NCBI GenBank assembly: GCA_049645705.1 | Contig: JBARUK010000055.1 | Location: 47,756 to 111,755 of the forward strand | DNA: 64,000 bases | From: JBGNFV01 sp049645705 | GTDB lineage: Bacteria > Bacteroidota > Bacteroidia > Cytophagales > Cyclobacteriaceae | Reading direction: 5' to 3' | Shown: piece by piece, positions 52,580 to 62,126 of the stretch | Numbering within the stretch: the first letter of the stretch is position 1 | Layout of the letters: each line of letters begins with the position of its first letter | Made by a program: the position numbers and the translations under genes | The notes under the pieces: generated by a model | The model's input: the letters and a program-made list of their open reading frames with translations, nothing else | Told to the model about the DNA's origin: nothing | Database searches by the model: none

Positions 52580-54505
52580 ATGAAGAAATTCAGGCTTACC
52601 ATTGGTAACAAAATTTTCATCGGATTTCTGCTGCTGATAGGAATATTTGTGGGGAATAGTGCCATTAACTACTATACCCTCTATAAAAATAATCAGGTTA
52701 TCAGGCAGTCTTCTGAAGTAATAAACCCTTCTACACAGGCATTAGAGGATTTCCATTTGCTAGTGACCCGTAGTAAAATGCTTATGACTAACTGGGTATA
52801 CCTTCAGAATAATGTTGCAGATAAAGAAGCATTGAAGGTACTGCATGAGGAAGAATACCCCGAACTGCGTGATCGCCTGGTACAGCTTACGTTGAAGTGG
52901 GAAAACCACGAGGAGAAGGTAATGGTAGACACCTTGTTTACTGATTTTGAAGCCCTGCTGAATACTCAGCAATGGGTTATGACCAACCTGGTTACCTTTG
53001 ATGATTACGAGGATTTTACTATCAAATGGCAGGCTGCTGATAGTATTGAAAATGCTGTACTCCCTCGCTCGCAAAGCGTGATCGAAGATCTGAAAGAGAT
53101 CAAAGTAGCCAAAGAGGATGAGGAAAAAGTGGCCAACGCATCCATTATAGAGGCATCTGATCAGTTGCAGACTACCAATATGGTACTGGCACTGCTGATA
53201 CTCGGAATAGGCCTTACTATTGCCTGGACGATGTCCAGATCTATTACACGCCCTATCAACTCTATAAAAGAACTAATAGGAAAGCTCGGGCTGGGTGAAC
53301 TGCCTGAAAAGAACAGCACCAAAAAATCTAAAGATGAGATCGGTGAAATGGCCGAGGCCGTAGACAACCTGGTAGAAGGGCTAAGAAGTACCTCGTCATT
53401 TGCCGAAAATATAGGAAAAGGAAACTACCACTCCGGTTACTCGCCGCTTAGCGAAAAGGACGTGCTGGGCAATGCCCTTATTGATATGCGCGATAACCTG
53501 CAGAAAGTAGCAGAAGAAGATAAGCGAAGAAACTGGGCTACTGAAGGTATGGCCAGGTTTGGTGAGATACTCCGTAAGCACACTGATAACTTGGAAGAGC
53601 TAAGCGATCAGGTAGTCAGAAACCTGGTTAAGTACATGAATGCAAACCAGGGGGGGCTTTTTATACTGAAAGAGAACGGCGACAAAAACAGCGAAGAATT
53701 CCTGACACTCACCGCCTGCTATGCCTGGGATAAGAAGAAATACATAGATCAGGAGGTATATAAAGGCGAAGGCCTTACAGGACAGGCCTGGATGGAGAAG
53801 GATACCGTATATGTAACTGAGATACCTGACGACTACATTAAGATTACAAGCGGACTGGGTGAAGCTAATCCTAGTAGTATCCTGATTGTCCCTCTCAAAG
53901 TGAATGAAGAAGTGTACGGGGTGATCGAACTGGCTTCTTTCAACGTATTTGAGACGTTCGAGATTGAGTTTGTAGAGAAGATAGCTGAGAGTATAGCCTC
54001 TTCCATAAGCTCTGTTCGTATCAATGAGAAAACACAGCATCTGCTGGCTGAGTCAACAGAGCTTACCGAACAGATGAGAGCACAGGAGGAAGAGATGCGC
54101 CAGAATATGGAGGAGCTGCAGGCTACACAGGAAGAAATGCAGCGTGGACAGCGCGACCGTGAAGAGAAGGAGCGCATCATAGACCATACACATATCAGCA
54201 TAGAAACAGATGCCCAGCTTGCTATTAAGAGCATAAACAGCCTTGGACAGCAGATGATCGGTTCAGCCGGCGGGATAGGAAATTCCCTTCAGTCTATTAT
54301 TCTGAACCCTGATACTTTAGCTGAAGCAGTTGCAAGCCTGAAGGAAGGTAATGAATGGAGTGGCAACCTAAAGGTAAAGACCAGTGCCGGAGACGATTCA
54401 GTCATTCATTTTGGAGCAGGTTTGATACAGGATGCCTACAGTGACGAAATAAGATACCTGTTCTTCGGTATGCTTGTGACAGAAACTGCCCTTGCGAGCA
54501 GCTGA
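52580..54505 (+). CDS. Membrane receptor with HAMP, GAF and PAS domains, no output domain
   Basis: A 641-residue protein. TM1 (about 11-30), a periplasmic helical sensor (about 31-200), TM2 (MVLALLILGIGLTIAWT, about 200-218), HAMP (SRSITRPINSIKELIG onward), a GAF domain (about 340-490, GLTGQAWMEKD, SILIVPLKVN), a coiled coil (about 490-545, MRAQEEEMRQNMEELQ) and a PAS-like end (about 545-640). No histidine kinase, GGDEF, PP2C or methyl-accepting region follows before the stop. It must signal through a partner. I chose the ATG at 52580; the GTG at 52553 would add nine residues. Confidence 0.86.
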   Translation: MKKFRLTIGNKIFIGFLLLIGIFVGNSAINYYTLYKNNQVIRQSSEVINPSTQALEDFHLLVTRSKMLMTNWVYLQNNVADKEALKVLHEEEYPELRDRLVQLTLKWENHEEKVMVDTLFTDFEALLNTQQWVMTNLVTFDDYEDFTIKWQAADSIENAVLPRSQSVIEDLKEIKVAKEDEEKVANASIIEASDQLQTTNMVLALLILGIGLTIAWTMSRSITRPINSIKELIGKLGLGELPEKNSTKKSKDEIGEMAEAVDNLVEGLRSTSSFAENIGKGNYHSGYSPLSEKDVLGNALIDMRDNLQKVAEEDKRRNWATEGMARFGEILRKHTDNLEELSDQVVRNLVKYMNANQGGLFILKENGDKNSEEFLTLTACYAWDKKKYIDQEVYKGEGLTGQAWMEKDTVYVTEIPDDYIKITSGLGEANPSSILIVPLKVNEEVYGVIELASFNVFETFEIEFVEKIAESIASSISSVRINEKTQHLLAESTELTEQMRAQEEEMRQNMEELQATQEEMQRGQRDREEKERIIDHTHISIETDAQLAIKSINSLGQQMIGSAGGIGNSLQSIILNPDTLAEAVASLKEGNEWSGNLKVKTSAGDDSVIHFGAGLIQDAYSDEIRYLFFGMLVTETALASS

Positions 54506-54530
54506 TACGAAAGGTATTTCTATAGATAAT

Positions 54531-54568
54531 AAAGCCATCTGCCCGAAAGCAGATGGCTTTATTTTTTT
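54531..54568 (+). terminator. Rho-independent terminator of the receptor gene
   Basis: AAAGCCATCTGC and GCAGATGGCTTT form a 12-pair stem with a six-base loop, followed by seven T. Confidence 0.93.
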
Positions 54569-54615
54569 GATTCAGTATCCGAAAAAATTAAATTGGCTTG
54601 TCTAAAAATGATAGG

Positions 54616-55041
54616 ATGAAAGGAATAGCAGAACACAGATCCCTTAAGGAAAAGAAAACGCACTTTAGTAACCTGATAGCACTGGCCAAAGTAGACGGTC
54701 ACTTTCACGAAAGTGAGGAGGCACTTATCTATGTATTAGGCAAGCGATATTCACTCAGAGATAAGCAGATAAGGGAAATTATAGAAGAAAGCTCACCGGC
54801 AGAAGCCACTATACCTATAGACAGGCTGGACCAGTTAGATCAGCTCAGAGACTTGGTAAACTTAATGCTTGCGGATGGCAGGGTAGATGAGAGGGAGATG
54901 GTATTCTGCCAGGAAATAGCCTCGAATTACGGTTTTAAAAACAAGGTAATAGAAGAACTGATTGGACTGGTGGAAGAAGAGCCTTTCAGCGGTTCTACCT
55001 GGAAAGAAAACCGCGACTACCTGCTAAAGATGAATGGCTAG
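54616..55041 (+). CDS. TerB-like domain protein
   Basis: A 141-residue small helical protein similar to the TerB/TerB-like fold (NLIALAKVDGHFHESEEALIYVLGKRYSL, then LVNLMLADGRVDEREMVFC). Acidic and His residues at these positions can bind metal in TerB proteins. No other ter genes are nearby. Its TAG overlaps the end of recG on the other strand by four bases. I chose the ATG at 54616; a TTG at 54598 adds six residues. Confidence 0.78.
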   Translation: MKGIAEHRSLKEKKTHFSNLIALAKVDGHFHESEEALIYVLGKRYSLRDKQIREIIEESSPAEATIPIDRLDQLDQLRDLVNLMLADGRVDEREMVFCQEIASNYGFKNKVIEELIGLVEEEPFSGSTWKENRDYLLKMNG

Positions 55042-57137
55042 CTGATTCGGCTCCAGTTTATAACATTCTGACGGATACTGTCTACCTGTTGCCTTACCTC
55101 CCTATGGTCCGTGTGAGACAGGGCAGGATCCTTCTCTAATACTTCATTAGCGGCTGTTCTTGCTATTTTCAGGATCTCTTCGTCCTTACTCAGGTCGGTA
55201 ATAAGCATATCAGCCAGTCCGCTCTGACGAGTACCTTCCAGGTCACCCGGCCCGCGGAGTTTCAAGTCTACGTCGGCTATTTCAAACCCGTCATTGGTTC
55301 TTACCATTGTTTCGATACGTGTTCGGCTCTCTTTACCCAGCTCATATTTGGTCATAAGGATGCAATATGACTGCTCGGCACCTCTTCCTACCCTACCCCG
55401 TAGCTGATGTAGTTGCGCCAGGCCAAAGCGCTCGGCATTTTCTATGACCATCACTGAGGCGTTCGGTACATTTACCCCTACCTCTATTACCGTAGTGGCA
55501 ACCATTATCTGCGTCTCCCCTTTTACAAAACGCTGCATTTCGTATTCCTTCTCTTCCGGCTTTTGACGCCCGTGAACGATAGAAACTCTGTAGTCGGGGA
55601 GGGGAAAAGCCCTTACGATACTTTCGTACCCGTCCATCAGGTCTTTCAGGTCCAGCTTCTCGCTCTCTTCTATCAATGGGTACACAATGTATACCTGACG
55701 GCCCAGTTGAATCTGCTTCTTCAAGAAGCCAAAGATCTTCAACCGTTTACTATCAAATGCGTGCATAGTCTGGATAGGTTTACGACCGGCCGGAAGCTCA
55801 TCTATGACTGAGAGATCGAGGTCTCCGTACAGGGTCATGGCCAGTGTACGGGGAATAGGAGTGGCTGTCATGACCAGCACATGGGGCATGAACTCTTTAC
55901 CCTTTTTCCACAGTTTGGCCCGCTGGGCCACACCAAAACGATGCTGTTCATCTATAACGGCCAGCCCCAGGTTAGCAAATGCTACTTTCTCTTCCAAAAT
56001 AGCATGCGTGCCCACTAATATTTTCAGTGTGCCGGAGTGCAAACCTTCATCTATGGTACGCCGGGCTTTTGTTTTACTGCTGCCAGTAAGCAGAGCAATA
56101 GGCATGCCCATAACATCGGCGTACTCCTTTAGCCCTTTGTAGTGCTGCTCTGCCAGGATCTGGGTAGGCGCAATTAGTGCTGCCTGGGCACCGCTGCCGA
56201 TGGTTATGAGCATACAGATAAACGCCACCATGGTTTTACCACTGCCGACATCTCCCTGCAGTAGACGGTTCATTTGCTTACCATTTTTCAGGTCGCCGTA
56301 TACTTCTCTGATCACATGTTTCTGTGCGCCTGTCAGGTTAAATGGCAGATGGTTCTCGTAAAAATCTTTTAGTAGCTCCGTATTACCTAGAACCATACCC
56401 TGTAACTTTTCAGTACGGCTTAGCTTAAGTGTGAGCAGGCGAAGCTGTATATAAAAAAGCTCTTCGAATTTGAGACGGTGGCGGGCTTTCTGCAGCCATT
56501 TCTGATCTGCCGGAAAGTGAATATGACGTATTGCTTCCGCTTTATCAATCAGGCTGTACCTGTCCCTGATGTAGGCAGGCAGGGTTTCCCTGATCCTGGG
56601 CAATGCCATGGGTAGTAAAGTTCGCTGAAGCTTATTAATGCCTTTACTATCCAGGTATCGCGACCTTAGTTTTTCTGTGGTATGATACACGGGCTGGAGA
56701 AAGCCACCGGCTTCGTGCCTTGCCGTCATAGGTTCCAGTTCCGGGTGCGCTATCGAGGGCTTACTTCCGTAGAAGACAGGCTTTCCGAATACGACATATT
56801 CGACCCCAGGTTGCAGGCGCTTACTTACCCATTGAATGCCTTTAAACCACGTAAGCTCCAGGTTTCCGGTACCATCAGAAAGAATGGCCACGAGCCTTTG
56901 CTTACGACCGCCGCCGACTGTACTGATATTGCGTATGGCACCTTTTACCTGGACATGGCTCATGTCCCGGGTGATATCCCCAACCTGGTATAGTTTGGTG
57001 CGGTCTTCGTAGCGGAAAGGGTAATGCTGAATAAGGTCGCCGTATGTAAAAATATCAAGCTCCTTATTGAGAAGGCCTGCTTTCTGCGGCCCCACTCCTT
57101 TTATAAATTCAACCCTGGTATCGAAGAATCCCTTCAT
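55038..57137 (-). CDS. recG: ATP-dependent DNA helicase RecG
   Basis: A 699-residue superfamily 2 helicase that remodels stalled forks and Holliday junctions. The N-terminal wedge domain is followed by Walker A GDVGSGKTMVAF, DEQHRFGVAQR, TATPIPRTLAMT, and the RecG motif QLRGRVGRGAEQSY. The ATG at 57137 is in the usual place. gldD is eight bases upstream in the same direction, so recG belongs to the mutY-ssb-gldE-gldD transcript. Confidence 0.97.
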   Translation of the reverse strand: MKGFFDTRVEFIKGVGPQKAGLLNKELDIFTYGDLIQHYPFRYEDRTKLYQVGDITRDMSHVQVKGAIRNISTVGGGRKQRLVAILSDGTGNLELTWFKGIQWVSKRLQPGVEYVVFGKPVFYGSKPSIAHPELEPMTARHEAGGFLQPVYHTTEKLRSRYLDSKGINKLQRTLLPMALPRIRETLPAYIRDRYSLIDKAEAIRHIHFPADQKWLQKARHRLKFEELFYIQLRLLTLKLSRTEKLQGMVLGNTELLKDFYENHLPFNLTGAQKHVIREVYGDLKNGKQMNRLLQGDVGSGKTMVAFICMLITIGSGAQAALIAPTQILAEQHYKGLKEYADVMGMPIALLTGSSKTKARRTIDEGLHSGTLKILVGTHAILEEKVAFANLGLAVIDEQHRFGVAQRAKLWKKGKEFMPHVLVMTATPIPRTLAMTLYGDLDLSVIDELPAGRKPIQTMHAFDSKRLKIFGFLKKQIQLGRQVYIVYPLIEESEKLDLKDLMDGYESIVRAFPLPDYRVSIVHGRQKPEEKEYEMQRFVKGETQIMVATTVIEVGVNVPNASVMVIENAERFGLAQLHQLRGRVGRGAEQSYCILMTKYELGKESRTRIETMVRTNDGFEIADVDLKLRGPGDLEGTRQSGLADMLITDLSKDEEILKIARTAANEVLEKDPALSHTDHREVRQQVDSIRQNVINWSRIS

Positions 57138-57145
57138 GTATCAGG

Positions 57146-57742
57146 CTATTCCCTCCACTCCAGCGTGTTGATCATATGGATAATGTCCTTTTTGACATAT
57201 TCGATCACAGGAGACAATGAATCGTTTTTGAGAGCGGTATTAAAGTACAGTGCACCGCGTAGAAAATGCTGAGTAGAATCAGTAGTATAGAACTGAAACT
57301 GGGTAGGTACCTCACCTTCCAGTTCGGCTACTATAGCCGTTTTGCCGGTAGGTGTACGAATGACTGTTTCGTCGATAGCATAAGCCTTTATCTGATGCTT
57401 TGAGGTAAGTCGGTTGGCATCTGTGATGTATTCAGTCATTAGCTCGGGACTGTCCTTTATAGACTTGTAAGTCAGTACTACTTTGGCACCCAGCTTATTA
57501 TAGTTGAGGTCGATCCAGTAAGGTTCACTCATGTAAGAACTGTCACCTGTAATCTGAGCCTCATGGCTATATTCAAATGCATAGGGAAAGGTGTCAGGAA
57601 GCATCTGATAGCTATGGTCGGGCAGCTCTATACGATTAAATCCTTTAGGTTTAGGCGTGTAGGTTTGTTCTTCGCATGCCCATAAAGAGCAGGCTAAAAG
57701 ACCTGTAGCCAACACTGTTAGTATGTTTGCTTTCAACTTCAT
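57146..57742 (-). CDS. gldD: Gliding motility lipoprotein GldD
   Basis: A 198-residue lipoprotein (lipobox LWAC, Cys23) with the GldD start YTPKPKGFNRIELP and DTFPYAFEYSHEAQI, and the later block YFNTALKNDSLSPVIEYVKKDI. GldD is required for gliding in Flavobacterium johnsoniae and is encoded next to gldE, as here (the ATG overlaps the end of gldE by four bases). It is part of the outer-membrane-linked motility machinery; its biochemical role is unknown. Confidence 0.92.
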   Translation of the reverse strand: MKLKANILTVLATGLLACSLWACEEQTYTPKPKGFNRIELPDHSYQMLPDTFPYAFEYSHEAQITGDSSYMSEPYWIDLNYNKLGAKVVLTYKSIKDSPELMTEYITDANRLTSKHQIKAYAIDETVIRTPTGKTAIVAELEGEVPTQFQFYTTDSTQHFLRGALYFNTALKNDSLSPVIEYVKKDIIHMINTLEWRE

Positions 57743-59091
57743 CTGCCTAACTCGTCTTTCTTTTTCGATTTCTTAACAAGTACACGTACCCTTTTAATTC
57801 TCCTGGTGTCTACAGCTACTGCAGTAAAAACGAACTTATCATACGTGATCTTGTCACCTGCCCTGGGTAATTTGGTATTTAGCTCAAGCAGCAGTCCGCC
57901 CAGAGATTCGCTTTCGCCTTTTACGGGTTCGAACACCTGTGCATCTTCATCTATAATTTTACAGAAGTCGTTCAGTGAGGTCTTACCTTCAAAAACATAG
58001 GTGTTTTCATCCAGCTTATTAAAGGCTATGTCGTCGTCGTCAAATTCATCATTGATCTCTCCAACGATTTCTTCGATCACATCTTCCAGGGTTATCAATC
58101 CGGAAGTTCCTCCGTATTCATCCACTACTATGGCCATATGAACACGCTTTTCCTGAAAATCCTTCAGCAACCCATCAATCTTCTTACTCTCAGGAATAAA
58201 GTAGCCGGGCCTGAGCAGGTTTTGCCAGTGAAAGTCCTCGTCGCGGTCTGTATAGGGCAAAAGATCCTTTATGTATAACAGACCCTCTATCTTATCTATC
58301 GTTTCTCTGTAAACAGGTATACGGCTGAAACCTGACTTATTGATACGATCCATCAGGGTATGAAAATCATCAGCATAGTCTACGGCAGTTATGTCCAGCC
58401 GGGATTTCATGACCTGCTTTACGGATATAGTACCGAAATTGACAATACCTTTGAGGATGCCTTTTTCTTCCTCTGATGCATCGAGAGTGGTGGTTATTTC
58501 AAGTGCGGTGTTCAACTCGTCTACAGATAAGCTGTAGCTTTTTTTCTGTACTCTCCGTTCTACCAGGTCACTTATCTTGAGCAGCCCCCAGGACAGGGGC
58601 CTGAATATAGAGCTGCTTACCAACAGGGCAGGTGCAGTAAGCCGGGCAAAGGTCAGGTTGTTAAGCGTAGCGTAATTCTTAGGAATAACTTCTCCAAAAA
58701 ACAGAATAGCAAATGTGATAGCGGCAGTAAGACCTACAACTATAAGGCCTTCGGTACTTTTAGAACCTACTATTTCCCAGGTAATAAAGGTAGCAAGGGT
58801 TACTATAGCAATATTAACCAGGTTATTGAGAATAAGAATAGTAGCCAGCAACTGCTTCGGATGTCCCAGCAGGGTGGATATTTTTTTTTCGCTTGAGTTA
58901 TTGCTGTCTTCGCACTGTCTGATATCCACAGGCGACAAGGAAAAGAATGCCACCTCCGAGCCGGAGATCATGGCAGACAGGAATAGTAAAAGTAAAATGA
59001 GAAGCCCGTTAACTGTAAAGAAAACAGGCATCCCAACGGGATCAGCCAATAGGATGAACCACGAATACGGGTCGTCTATCGATGATTCCAA
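57739..59091 (-). CDS. gldE: GldE (DUF21/CBS/CorC_HlyC membrane protein)
   Basis: A 450-residue protein with an N-terminal DUF21 membrane part (about 25-200; VNGLLILLLLFLSAMISGSE), a pair of CBS domains (about 215-340, RIPVYRETIDKIEGLLYIKDLL and AIVVDEYGGTSGLITLEDV), and a C-terminal CorC_HlyC domain. This is the GldE layout, and gldE overlaps gldD. The family includes CorB/CorC magnesium exporters. The start is TTG at 59091; the next ATG (59034) would remove the N-terminal part before the first membrane segment, so TTG is preferred. Confidence 0.9.
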   Translation of the reverse strand: MESSIDDPYSWFILLADPVGMPVFFTVNGLLILLLLFLSAMISGSEVAFFSLSPVDIRQCEDSNNSSEKKISTLLGHPKQLLATILILNNLVNIAIVTLATFITWEIVGSKSTEGLIVVGLTAAITFAILFFGEVIPKNYATLNNLTFARLTAPALLVSSSIFRPLSWGLLKISDLVERRVQKKSYSLSVDELNTALEITTTLDASEEEKGILKGIVNFGTISVKQVMKSRLDITAVDYADDFHTLMDRINKSGFSRIPVYRETIDKIEGLLYIKDLLPYTDRDEDFHWQNLLRPGYFIPESKKIDGLLKDFQEKRVHMAIVVDEYGGTSGLITLEDVIEEIVGEINDEFDDDDIAFNKLDENTYVFEGKTSLNDFCKIIDEDAQVFEPVKGESESLGGLLLELNTKLPRAGDKITYDKFVFTAVAVDTRRIKRVRVLVKKSKKKDELGR

Positions 59092-59113
59092 AATAAGGTT
59101 GTTAGTTCAACAA

Positions 59114-59581
59114 TCAGAACGGGAGATCGTCTGTTTCATCATCAAATGAGGCGATGTTCTCTGCAGGCGCGTTTCCACCTGACTGTGACTGCCCCTGAGA
59201 AGAAGAAGAAGATGAGGATCCGCCACCACCGGCATATTCATCATCTCCGCGACCACCTAAGAGGGTAAGGTCTCTACCTACCACCTCAGTTACATATCGC
59301 TTGTTCCCATCCCGGTCATCATAAGATCGGGTCGTAAGCTTGCCTTCTATATAGACTTGCTTACCCTTACGAAGATACTTTTCAGCAATCTCCGCCAGCG
59401 GGGACCATAGTACGACATTGTGCCATTCAGTGTTGGTCACACGTTCACCATTACGATTACGGTAGGATTCGCTTGTAGCGATTGAAAAATTGGCTACTGC
59501 ACGTCCACCGTCCAGGTGTCTTACTTCCGGGTCTTTACCCAGGTTTCCTACTAAAATAACTTTATTGACTCCTCCAGCCAT
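59114..59581 (-). CDS. ssb: Single-stranded DNA-binding protein
   Basis: A 155-residue SSB from the ATG at 59581 (starting MAGGVNKVILVGNLGKDPEVR). The OB fold runs to about residue 110, then a Gly/Ser/Gln-rich linker and the acidic tip DDLPF that binds partners. A TTG at 59632 would add 17 residues before the conserved start, overlapping mutY, and is less likely. mutY-ssb-gldE is a conserved order in Bacteroidota. Confidence 0.95.
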   Translation of the reverse strand: MAGGVNKVILVGNLGKDPEVRHLDGGRAVANFSIATSESYRNRNGERVTNTEWHNVVLWSPLAEIAEKYLRKGKQVYIEGKLTTRSYDDRDGNKRYVTEVVGRDLTLLGGRGDDEYAGGGGSSSSSSSQGQSQSGGNAPAENIASFDDETDDLPF

Positions 59582-59625
59582 AGCTAATTTTTTTTGCCCA
59601 AAACTACGAATCTTTTCTTCGGAAC

Positions 59626-60696
59626 TCAGCAAGCGCTGAAATTTTTTAAGAAATTATCGATTAATACAGGCTTTGGCAATTTTTCAGTCTCTTCTTTTGA
59701 AAAACCCTTTAGGCCGGCATTCAGCAATATTTCCGTATCCGTATGCTTATTTAAATTGATTGTGAAAAACTTGGCATTGATTCGCTGGTGAGAAAGCAAA
59801 TGCTTAAATAATACCGATTCGGATTCTAAAACGGCACCGTCTTCCATGATACCTTTAACAACAGGGTCTTCACCTATTAGTTCAGGTGATCCCGGCTCTT
59901 TTGTTTCCACAAGGTAGAAATCGTATAACCCCTGCCATATGTCCTTAGGCCCTCTTTCGTTCAGATGCAAAGAACCTCCTTCACAAAACACTATATAATT
60001 GAAGTAGCGGTTCCTGACCTTTGGTGCTTTTGACCTTACCGGAAGTACAACCTGTAGTCCTTTATCATAGGCATAGCACATGTTTTGCAGAGGGCAATCC
60101 TGGCATTTCGGATTGGCAGGTAAACAATGAAGGGCCCCGAATTCCATAATGGCCTGGTTGAATATATCCGCCCTATCCTCCGGCATGATCTTCTGGCCTA
60201 ATTCGAAATACAGACGCTGATTCTTCGCCACCTTCACATCGGCCTCTATGCCGTATAGTCTGCTAAGTACCCTCATCACATTTCCATCTATAGCCGGTAC
60301 TTTTTCGTTGTAGGCAAAGGATGCTATAGCTGCTGCAGTGTAGGGCCCGACTCCAGGTAGTTTCAGCAGTGATTTATAGGTTTTTGGAAAATTTCCATGT
60401 AGTTCTTGTACAATAAATTGTGCACAGGCATGTAAGTTTCTGGCCCGGGAGTAATATCCAAGACCCTGCCAATGCCTAAGTACCTCCTGAAGAGGCGCAT
60501 TTGCAAGATCTTCTATTCTGGGAAAGATATTTATAAATCGCTCATAATAAGGAAGACCCTGAATTACCCGGGTTTGCTGCAAAATGATCTCTGACAGCCA
60601 GATTTTGTACGGATCGTCTGTTTTTCTCCATGGTAAATCTCTCTTAAAAACATGGTACCAGGAGAGTAATTTTGTAATCAGATTCTCGTTTTCCAA
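59626..60696 (-). CDS. mutY: A/G-specific adenine glycosylase
   Basis: Removes adenine mispaired with 8-oxoguanine. The 356-residue protein has the catalytic Glu in SEIILQQTRV, the helix-hairpin-helix LPGVGPYTAAAIASF with the Asp in AIDGNVMRV, and the 4Fe-4S site C-x6-C-x2-C-x5-C (CLPANPKCQDCPLQNMC). The C-terminal NUDIX-like domain follows. The start is TTG at 60696; an in-frame stop lies just upstream and no ATG occurs before the conserved N-terminus, so TTG is real. Confidence 0.95.
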   Translation of the reverse strand: MENENLITKLLSWYHVFKRDLPWRKTDDPYKIWLSEIILQQTRVIQGLPYYERFINIFPRIEDLANAPLQEVLRHWQGLGYYSRARNLHACAQFIVQELHGNFPKTYKSLLKLPGVGPYTAAAIASFAYNEKVPAIDGNVMRVLSRLYGIEADVKVAKNQRLYFELGQKIMPEDRADIFNQAIMEFGALHCLPANPKCQDCPLQNMCYAYDKGLQVVLPVRSKAPKVRNRYFNYIVFCEGGSLHLNERGPKDIWQGLYDFYLVETKEPGSPELIGEDPVVKGIMEDGAVLESESVLFKHLLSHQRINAKFFTINLNKHTDTEILLNAGLKGFSKEETEKLPKPVLIDNFLKNFSAC

Positions 60697-60852
60697 GATG
60701 CTAGTAATTAGGCACTAAGAGTTTTCTTAGGGGTGTACAATTTTTGATTATATTGTTTTTATTATCCGGATTTGGCCCCTAAATTTGCTACTCGAAATTA
60801 GTTGGATATTAGTTAATTAGGGAATTATTACAATCAAAAAACTTCAGTAAAA

Positions 60853-61179
60853 GTGACCAAAGCAGAGGTAATTTCGCAAATTGCAGACAAGACCGGAATT
60901 GATAAAGCAGATGTCCAGACTACGGTTGAAGCATTTTTCACAGTAGTGAAAAATAACATGGCCGAAGGTGAAAACATCTATGTCCGGGGTTTTGGCAGTT
61001 TTGTTAACAAGAAAAGAGCTAAGAAAATCGCTCGTAACATTTCTAAAAACACTGCCATTGTCATCGACGAGCACTACGTGCCTACCTTTAAACCCAGCAA
61101 AGTATTTGTTGAGAAGATCAAAGGTAGTGAAAAGATCAAGGAGCTCAACATGGATGGTGTTGCCGTAAATGGCAATTAA
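60853..61179 (+). CDS. HU/IHF-family DNA-binding protein
   Basis: A 108-residue histone-like protein (normal HU about 90) with the family signature VRGFGSFVNKKRAKKIARN and an N-terminal helix pair (AEVISQIADKTGIDKADVQ). A C-terminal tail of about 15 residues is extra. It bends DNA and works in chromosome packing. The start is GTG. It is divergent from mutY over 156 bases, and a terminator follows. Confidence 0.93.
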   Translation: MTKAEVISQIADKTGIDKADVQTTVEAFFTVVKNNMAEGENIYVRGFGSFVNKKRAKKIARNISKNTAIVIDEHYVPTFKPSKVFVEKIKGSEKIKELNMDGVAVNGN

Positions 61180-61214
61180 AAGTCCCTTATACAGGGAACC
61201 ATTTGTACAACATA

Positions 61215-61261
61215 AAGGCTTAATCTGTTAGCTTTGCGCATAACGGATTAGGCTTTTTTTT
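61215..61261 (+). terminator. Rho-independent terminator after HU, next to the TPR start
   Basis: AGGCTTAATCTGTTA and TAACGGATTAGGCTT form a long stem with two G-U pairs, followed by eight T. The last T is two bases before the ATG of the TPR gene. Confidence 0.85.
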
Positions 61262-61263
61262 AT

Positions 61264-62097
61264 ATGACGCAATATAGAATCATCGTTTTAATCGCATCTC
61301 TGATACTCATAGGTGCCTTATTTGCCTTGCCAAAGGTAGTTGTAAACAATGAACCTGCTGATGCAGCCGAGCCGGAAACGGCCGAAACTACAGGGGCAAT
61401 TGGCGACAATAATGAAGCTCATGCTGGTCTCGATGACAAGGCTGGGGAAGAGATGATTGCCGATTTAAAAGGAAATTGGACCGCAAATGCAAATGATAAC
61501 GAAAAAAATGCTAAATTTGCGGATTCTTTGTCGGTAGCTTATACAACAGTAAGCAAGCCGGATAGTGCGGTAAAGTATGCTGAAATGGCCCTGTCTTTAG
61601 AGCCGGCTTTGCATAGATATCGTAATGCGGGAGAGGCTAACTACCTGGCATTTGTGTATGAAATGGATGCTACCCGCAGACAGGAACTGGCCGAACGGGC
61701 CAGGTACAATTTTGATAAAGTATTGGAAGAGGATCCCGGCGACATGGATGTAAAAACCAAAGCCGCCATGACTTATCTCTCGTCATCTAACCCTATGCAG
61801 GGAATTATGATGCTAAGGGAAGTGTTAGAAGAGGACCCGACGCATGAGAAAGCGCTCTTTAATATGGGTGCACTCAGTATGCAGTCCAATCAGTGGGATA
61901 GAGCAGTAGACAGGTTCGAGAGCCTGGTCAAGCATTATCCTGATCACCTTGAAGGCAACTTCTACCTGGGCGTGAGCTATTTTGAATCAGGCCATAAAGA
62001 AGATGCCCGCAAGCAGTTACTGAAGGTAAAAGACATGAATGCCAATGCAGAGGTGCAGGCTTCAGTAGACGATTACCTCAGTCGTATTAAGAACTAA
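61264..62097 (+). CDS. Membrane-anchored TPR protein
   Basis: A 277-residue protein with an N-terminal membrane segment (about residues 5-23) and a linker rich in Ala and Glu, followed by about four TPR units (from residue 85 on; for example ALFNMGALSMQSNQWDRAVDRFESLVKHYPDH). In Bacteroidota a TPR gene lies between HU and rng, as here. The start codon is set by the membrane segment and lies directly after the HU terminator. Confidence 0.82.
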   Translation: MTQYRIIVLIASLILIGALFALPKVVVNNEPADAAEPETAETTGAIGDNNEAHAGLDDKAGEEMIADLKGNWTANANDNEKNAKFADSLSVAYTTVSKPDSAVKYAEMALSLEPALHRYRNAGEANYLAFVYEMDATRRQELAERARYNFDKVLEEDPGDMDVKTKAAMTYLSSSNPMQGIMMLREVLEEDPTHEKALFNMGALSMQSNQWDRAVDRFESLVKHYPDHLEGNFYLGVSYFESGHKEDARKQLLKVKDMNANAEVQASVDDYLSRIKN

Positions 62098-62126
62098 ATT
62101 ATTGTTTAACACTAAATATTCGGATT

